Below, piece after piece: positions 6,087 through 9,193 of a stretch of 9,193 nt of DNA (positions are counted from its first letter, which is position 1; each line of letters begins with the position of its first letter). The notes below the pieces were generated by a model. It saw only the letters and a program-made list of their open reading frames with translations. It made no database searches and was not told where the DNA came from. Made by a program: the position numbers and the translations under genes. The DNA is from Methanobacteriota archaeon (GTDB taxonomy: Archaea; Thermoplasmatota; Poseidoniia; Poseidoniales; Poseidoniaceae): NCBI GenBank assembly GCA_002697705.1, contig NZXL01000072.1:2176-11368 (forward strand), given 5' to 3'.

Positions 6087-6094
6087 GATGGTGA
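6076..6094. terminator. Hairpin with the stop codon in its loop
   Basis: A perfect 8-bp inverted repeat, TCACCATC / GATGGTGA, has the TAA stop of the small membrane gene as its 3-nt loop. It lies between convergent genes, so it may act as a terminator or 3'-end processing or protection element. It lacks an immediate T-run. Confidence 0.4.
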
Positions 6095-6102
6095 ACCTTT
6101 CG

Positions 6103-6117
6103 TTGAGTAAAACTCAA
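6103..6117. terminator. Inverted repeat at the 3' end of the acidic surface-protein gene
   Basis: TTGAGT-AAA-ACTCAA, a 6-bp perfect stem with a 3-nt loop, overlaps the stop codon (6114-6116) of the minus-strand gene. With the hairpin at 6076-6094 it forms a pair between convergent transcription units. A role in 3'-end formation is inference. Confidence 0.35.
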
Positions 6118-8987
6118 TCTCTGCGAGTAAGCAATGCAGCTCCAAGAAGAGCAATCATTCCAATAACTCCAGTGAAACCTGGCGCCATCATTGGATTTTC
6201 ATCGCTGTAAGCATCAGCAGAAGAAGAATACAAACGAACATGAGTCCATTCTTCACTGGTAACACTTTCATTCACATGAATCATGTCGCCAGATGTCAAA
6301 GTTCCTGAACTATCAGTGTCATGGAAGAAGATTGCATTCGGGTCGTTAGCGCTAGATAGAGTAGTGAAGACAATGTCTGGACCACAATCCATCTCAGGTG
6401 CTCCTCCCATGTCCATCATCATATCACCATCATCAGAGTCATCATCTGGTATAGTACACTTTGATAGAACTGCATAGTAGTTTGAAAGGTCACCAGCGAT
6501 AGGAGGCATACTCATATCTGCTTCAACAATTATCCAGTCTAGAGGTCCATGCATGTGGCCAGCGTGGTCACCGTGGTCGTGTCCGTCATGGTCGTCATCA
6601 TCGTCGTCATGTCCGCCATCTCCGTGTCCATCGTGGTCGTCATCATCGTCGTCATGTCCACCATCTCCGTGTCCGTCGTGGTCATCATCATCCATTGAAC
6701 CCATCAAAGCAGAGAATTCTTCTAGATCCATTCCACCATCTGAATTAGCATCCATATAATTGAACATAGTTACAAAATCATTCCAATCATCCTCTGACAT
6801 TGGTTCTGAAACACCAGTTGATTCGTTAGTCCAATCGCTATATTCACTAGCAGTAATCATTCCATCGCCATCAGAATCAATCATACTGAATAGCATTTCA
6901 GGAGACGGGCTATCACTGTTGATATTATTGTAGAATGTAGTAAATTCATCAGCAGATAATACGCCATCGCCGTCAGCATCTGAGGCATTGAAGTACATCA
7001 TTATGCCTGCCATGTCACCATCATCATCGTGATGAATTTCATCGTCACCATATGGGCAGTCATCGGTTCCATCATTAACCAGTTCCATAGAGACAGTTGA
7101 ACCATCCATGCAGTCAAACCAATTGTCTACAGTACCATCGCCGTCAGTGTCTTGAGGTTCATCAGAACCATCGCCACAATCTTCTGTACCGTCGTTTACT
7201 TGAGAGAATGGAATTTCTGTGTCAGGAGTTCCACCAATAGTAGAACTACAGTGGAAGGTTCTTTCGTCATGGTCATCATCATCGCTACCGAACATGTGTT
7301 CTAATTCATCAATGAATGTTTGAAGTTCAGTTAGATTTAGTTCTCCGTCACCATCAATGTCAGAGTCATTGAATGCTTGATGTAAGTCAGATTCCAAAAC
7401 AGGGTCATCTACCATCGACATGTTTTCTTCACCATCTGCAACATCTTCAGCGTTTGACACTTCCCATGCATCATAGAATTCAGACCAACTGATTCCTCCG
7501 GAACTATCGGTATCATTTTCCATTGCTTCTTCTGGTGTTGGAGGTTCAGTATCGTCGTCATGGTCATCATGGTCGCCAGAGAATAAATCTTCCATTTCGC
7601 TCATATTAATGAAACCATCATCATTTACGTCACCCATTTCAAACATATCTCCTTCAGAAGGCATGTCATCATCACTGTGGCCATCATGGCCACCAGAGCC
7701 ACCGCTTGCAGCAGTCCACATTAGTCCAGCAGCTTCACAGTCTGCTTGATTATCATAAGAGTCATCAACTGTGTGTGTGCTCATGTCATAACAAACCATC
7801 TCATCTCCGTGGTCATCTCCATGGTCGCCGTGGTCTCCATCATCATCGTGGTCGCCGTGGTCTCCATGATCACCGTGATCTCCATCATCATCATGGTCGT
7901 CATGTCCTCCGTCCATTGGCATAACCGCGAATGGTAGGGCTTCAGTAGGTAGAGGGCTCCAATCATCTCCAAAGTATCCTGCAATTTCTGCATCGGATAA
8001 TAATGTAACAGTCATTGATTCCATGTCATTAGTTGCTGAAATGGAAGTTACTTTGAATGTTGAATCCAATACAAATGTAAAAGTGGATGTCATGGTGGAT
8101 TCATTACCATCTTCGTCATAGTAGGTCTCTTCCATAGAAGCAGTGAATGAGTATCCCGATGTAGTTGATAGACTCATAGCATAGGTTGAATTTGTAACAT
8201 CAAAACCATCTAAAATTTCGTCAGCATCTGGTGATTCAGGTGCACTCATGTCCATGTCTCCGCCCATGTCATCATCACCGTGGTCATCATGCCCGCCAGG
8301 GCCACCGCTTGCAGCAGTCCACATTAGTCCAGCAGATTCACAGTCTGCTTGATTATCATAAGAGTCATCAACTGTGTGTGTACTCATGTCATAACAAACC
8401 ATCTCATCTCCATGGTCATCATCACCGTGGTCGCCGTCCATGTCATCATCATGATCGTCGTCATCATCAGCCATCATATCAGCAACAACAACGCTCCAAG
8501 GTACTGCGTTATCCATAGTGAATTCTTGGGTTTCATCATTGTATACCATGTGGATAACAGTAGTATCTGTTCCATCAGGGTTAGGAATGACAGTTTGTTC
8601 CGACATGAAACTTAGAGGCATCATCATGCCTCCAATATCCATTTCGCCACTCATTGAAGTGAATATAGCAGCTCCATTAGGGGTGAACACCATTTCAGTA
8701 CTTGCTGACATTCCATCAGAACTTGTACTAATAACAGTCATTCCCATCGAACTACTAGCGTCCTTAGGGAATTGTTCTATTGTAGTCATAAAATCCATGA
8801 TAGCTTGCTCAAGTCCAAGTTCAGTCAAACATGCATCTGAGTTAGTCGCATTTTCATCATAATTAAATGCGGTACTATCGTCACATCCAGGTATGACAAT
8901 CATATCTTTTATTTCGTCTTCAATACTTTCCGTACAACCAGCGAGGGCCATGAAAAGTGCCATTACTATAGCAAACTTCTTGTTCAT
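6114..8987 (-). CDS. Secreted Asp/His-rich EF-hand surface protein with lipobox and PGF-CTERM-like tail
   Basis: A 957-aa, very acidic exported protein. Residues 1-18 are a lipoprotein-type signal ending in LAGC. Residues 35-53 are a Cys-bounded STAFNYDENAT motif. Two extended segments (about 58-165 and 255-355) are probably beta-rich and unassigned. Asp/His runs lie at about 172-192, 358-393 and 766-816. Two near-identical Cys modules (CYDMSTHTVDDSYDNQADC core) are at 193-229 and 394-430. EF-hand loops begin near 452, 491, 541, 668, 703 and 745, with a weaker one near 889. Two LDL-receptor-A-like segments (about 578-608, containing CGDGSDE, and 625-650) lie between. The C-terminus from residue 936 is PGF, a hydrophobic helix, then TRRD, like an archaeosortase sorting tail. 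The start is the ATG at 8987, not the GTG at 8999, because a TATA box lies about 28 bp upstream and MNKK opens the signal. It probably binds Ca2+ and transition metals at the cell surface; the specific role is unknown. Confidence 0.88.
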   Translation of the reverse strand: MNKKFAIVMALFMALAGCTESIEDEIKDMIVIPGCDDSTAFNYDENATNSDACLTELGLEQAIMDFMTTIEQFPKDASSSMGMTVISTSSDGMSASTEMVFTPNGAAIFTSMSGEMDIGGMMMPLSFMSEQTVIPNPDGTDTTVIHMVYNDETQEFTMDNAVPWSVVVADMMADDDDDHDDDMDGDHGDDDHGDEMVCYDMSTHTVDDSYDNQADCESAGLMWTAASGGPGGHDDHGDDDMGGDMDMSAPESPDADEILDGFDVTNSTYAMSLSTTSGYSFTASMEETYYDEDGNESTMTSTFTFVLDSTFKVTSISATNDMESMTVTLLSDAEIAGYFGDDWSPLPTEALPFAVMPMDGGHDDHDDDGDHGDHGDHGDHDDDGDHGDHGDDHGDEMVCYDMSTHTVDDSYDNQADCEAAGLMWTAASGGSGGHDGHSDDDMPSEGDMFEMGDVNDDGFINMSEMEDLFSGDHDDHDDDTEPPTPEEAMENDTDSSGGISWSEFYDAWEVSNAEDVADGEENMSMVDDPVLESDLHQAFNDSDIDGDGELNLTELQTFIDELEHMFGSDDDDHDERTFHCSSTIGGTPDTEIPFSQVNDGTEDCGDGSDEPQDTDGDGTVDNWFDCMDGSTVSMELVNDGTDDCPYGDDEIHHDDDGDMAGIMMYFNASDADGDGVLSADEFTTFYNNINSDSPSPEMLFSMIDSDGDGMITASEYSDWTNESTGVSEPMSEDDWNDFVTMFNYMDANSDGGMDLEEFSALMGSMDDDDHDGHGDGGHDDDDDDHDGHGDGGHDDDDDDHDGHDHGDHAGHMHGPLDWIIVEADMSMPPIAGDLSNYYAVLSKCTIPDDDSDDGDMMMDMGGAPEMDCGPDIVFTTLSSANDPNAIFFHDTDSSGTLTSGDMIHVNESVTSEEWTHVRLYSSSADAYSDENPMMAPGFTGVIGMIALLGAALLTRRD
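6589..6690. repeat. 45-bp tandem repeat encoding the Asp/His block
   Basis: Two 45-bp units (6589-6633 and 6634-6678) differ at only two positions and are followed by a partial third. They encode a 15-residue HDGHGDGGHDDDDDD unit on the minus strand. This is a coding minisatellite in the surface-protein gene, not an intergenic array. Confidence 0.8.
7698..7808. repeat. 111-bp internal duplication, copy A
   Basis: Matches 8301-8411 at 109 of 111 positions, offset by exactly 603 bp (201 codons). It encodes the second Cys module (residues about 394-430). One difference is synonymous (AGC/AGT) and the other changes Ala to Ser after DCE. Confidence 0.9.
7809..7915. repeat. Low-complexity Asp/His/Gly-coding repeat tract
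   Basis: Imperfect short tandem units based on GGTCNCC and TCATCA trinucleotide patterns encode alternating GDHGDHGD and HDDD runs (residues about 358-393). Both neighbouring Cys modules are flanked by such tracts, so the tract and module appear to have spread as a unit. Confidence 0.65.
8301..8411. repeat. 111-bp internal duplication, copy B
   Basis: Partner of 7698-7808, with two mismatches. It encodes the first Cys module (residues about 193-229). Near identity at silent sites implies recent duplication or gene conversion. Confidence 0.9.
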
Positions 8988-9008
8988 GTTATCACACACT
9001 ATGCCTTA

Positions 9009-9018
9009 GCATATAAAT
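9009..9018 (-). promoter_or_regulatory. TATA box of the surface-protein gene
   Basis: On the minus strand this reads ATTTATATGC, centred roughly 25 to 28 bp before the ATG at 8987. The transcript would start at or just before the ATG, so the mRNA is probably leaderless. No convincing Shine-Dalgarno site lies in the gap. Confidence 0.55.
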
Positions 9019-9040
9019 TACTCTATAGATGAAAAAACCG

Positions 9041-9047
9041 TTTATTT
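9041..9047 (+). promoter_or_regulatory. Possible TATA box of tRNA-Gln
   Basis: TTTATTT lies about 30 bp before the first base of the tRNA, which would give a transcription start near 9070 and a short 5' leader removed by RNase P. Confidence 0.4.
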
Positions 9048-9076
9048 GAAGAACAAGATGCTCGAGCGGGAGGCAT

Positions 9077-9149
9077 AGTCCCTTAGTGTAGCGGTCCATC
9101 ATGGAGGATTCTGGTTCCTCCGACCTCGGTTCAAATCCGAGAGGGACTA
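9077..9149 (+). tRNA. tRNA-Gln (anticodon CUG)
   Basis: A 73-nt cloverleaf. The acceptor stem pairs AGTCCCT (9077-9083) with AGGGACT (9142-9148), and A9149 is the discriminator. The anticodon stem GAGGA/TCCTC encloses the loop TTCTGGT with anticodon CTG at 9111-9113, reading CAG (Gln). The T arm is CTCGG-TTCAAAT-CCGAG. The D arm contains AGCGG and has a 13-22 mismatch, common in tRNA-Gln. The 3' CCA is not encoded (ACC then T), so it must be added after transcription. There is no intron. It is divergent from the surface-protein gene. Confidence 0.93.
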
Positions 9150-9193
9150 CCTTCATAATTCGTGATTTTGGTATTTCTTAGAAAGTTCATCTT

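Noticed and set aside
6589..6690. Regular repeats suggesting a CRISPR array
   Set aside because: Units are directly adjacent with no unique spacers, stay in frame, and encode the Asp/His tract.
6553..6759. Plus-strand reading frame rich in Ser/Cys/Pro opposite the surface-protein gene
   Set aside because: It is the antisense of the Asp/His repeat; the minus-strand frame has a signal peptide, EF-hands and a sorting tail and spans 957 codons.
8988..8999. GTG start at 8999 for the surface protein
   Set aside because: It would add CDN before the typical MNKK signal start, and the TATA spacing favours the ATG at 8987.
9077..9149. tRNA-Gln as the integration site of the cassette
   Set aside because: The cassette ends more than 3 kb away and I see no copy of the tRNA 3' end near 2961-3121 or 5720-5891.

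Overview
This 9.2-kb window looks archaeal, most plausibly from a planktonic euryarchaeal (Thermoplasmatota / Marine Group II, Poseidoniales-like) genome of moderate GC. The support is: a tRNA-Gln without encoded CCA; TATA-type promoters about 25 to 28 bp before start codons, which fits leaderless mRNAs; a large acidic surface protein ending in a PGF-CTERM-like sorting tail; a coiled-coil protein resembling an archaeal family (COG1340-like); and an NFACT-N (Rqc2/RqcH-type) protein. The taxonomic placement is inference from these traits; no 16S or marker tree is possible here.

Layout. (1) Positions 1-2960, minus strand: a co-directional housekeeping block read from a Nudix plus metallo-beta-lactamase (LACTB2-like) fusion, into a zinc-less medium-chain quinone oxidoreductase (VAT1-like), then an NFACT-family protein that runs off the left edge. 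(2) Positions 2961-3121: a divergent intergenic region with two near-identical palindromic sites, exactly 30 bp apart centre to centre, bracketing a TATA box. (3) Positions 3122-5719, plus strand: a tightly packed three-gene operon that is visibly more AT-rich than its flanks. It encodes an 80-aa helix-turn-helix protein with a C-terminal membrane segment, a 211-aa coiled-coil protein, and a 573-aa HNH nuclease with a second zinc ribbon and a large unassigned C-terminal region. The same 13-bp sequence lies just outside the operon on both sides (2989-3001 and 5735-5747). (4) Positions 5892-6086, plus strand: a small single-pass membrane protein of unknown role whose stop codon sits in the loop of an 8-bp hairpin. 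(5) Positions 6114-8987, minus strand: a 957-aa secreted, extremely Asp/His-rich, EF-hand-containing protein with a lipobox at the N-terminus and a PGF-CTERM-like tail. (6) Positions 9077-9149: tRNA-Gln(CUG).

How it fits together. The region most likely to be a new system is 3122-5719. It is a compact, apparently transferable operon pairing a putative membrane-tethered autoregulator and a coiled-coil protein with an HNH nuclease. That fits a defence or mobile-element-control cassette, but no identity to a described system can be shown by eye. The left-hand genes are core metabolism and translation quality control. The right-hand protein is probably a divalent-cation-binding cell-surface factor whose repeats are actively duplicating.
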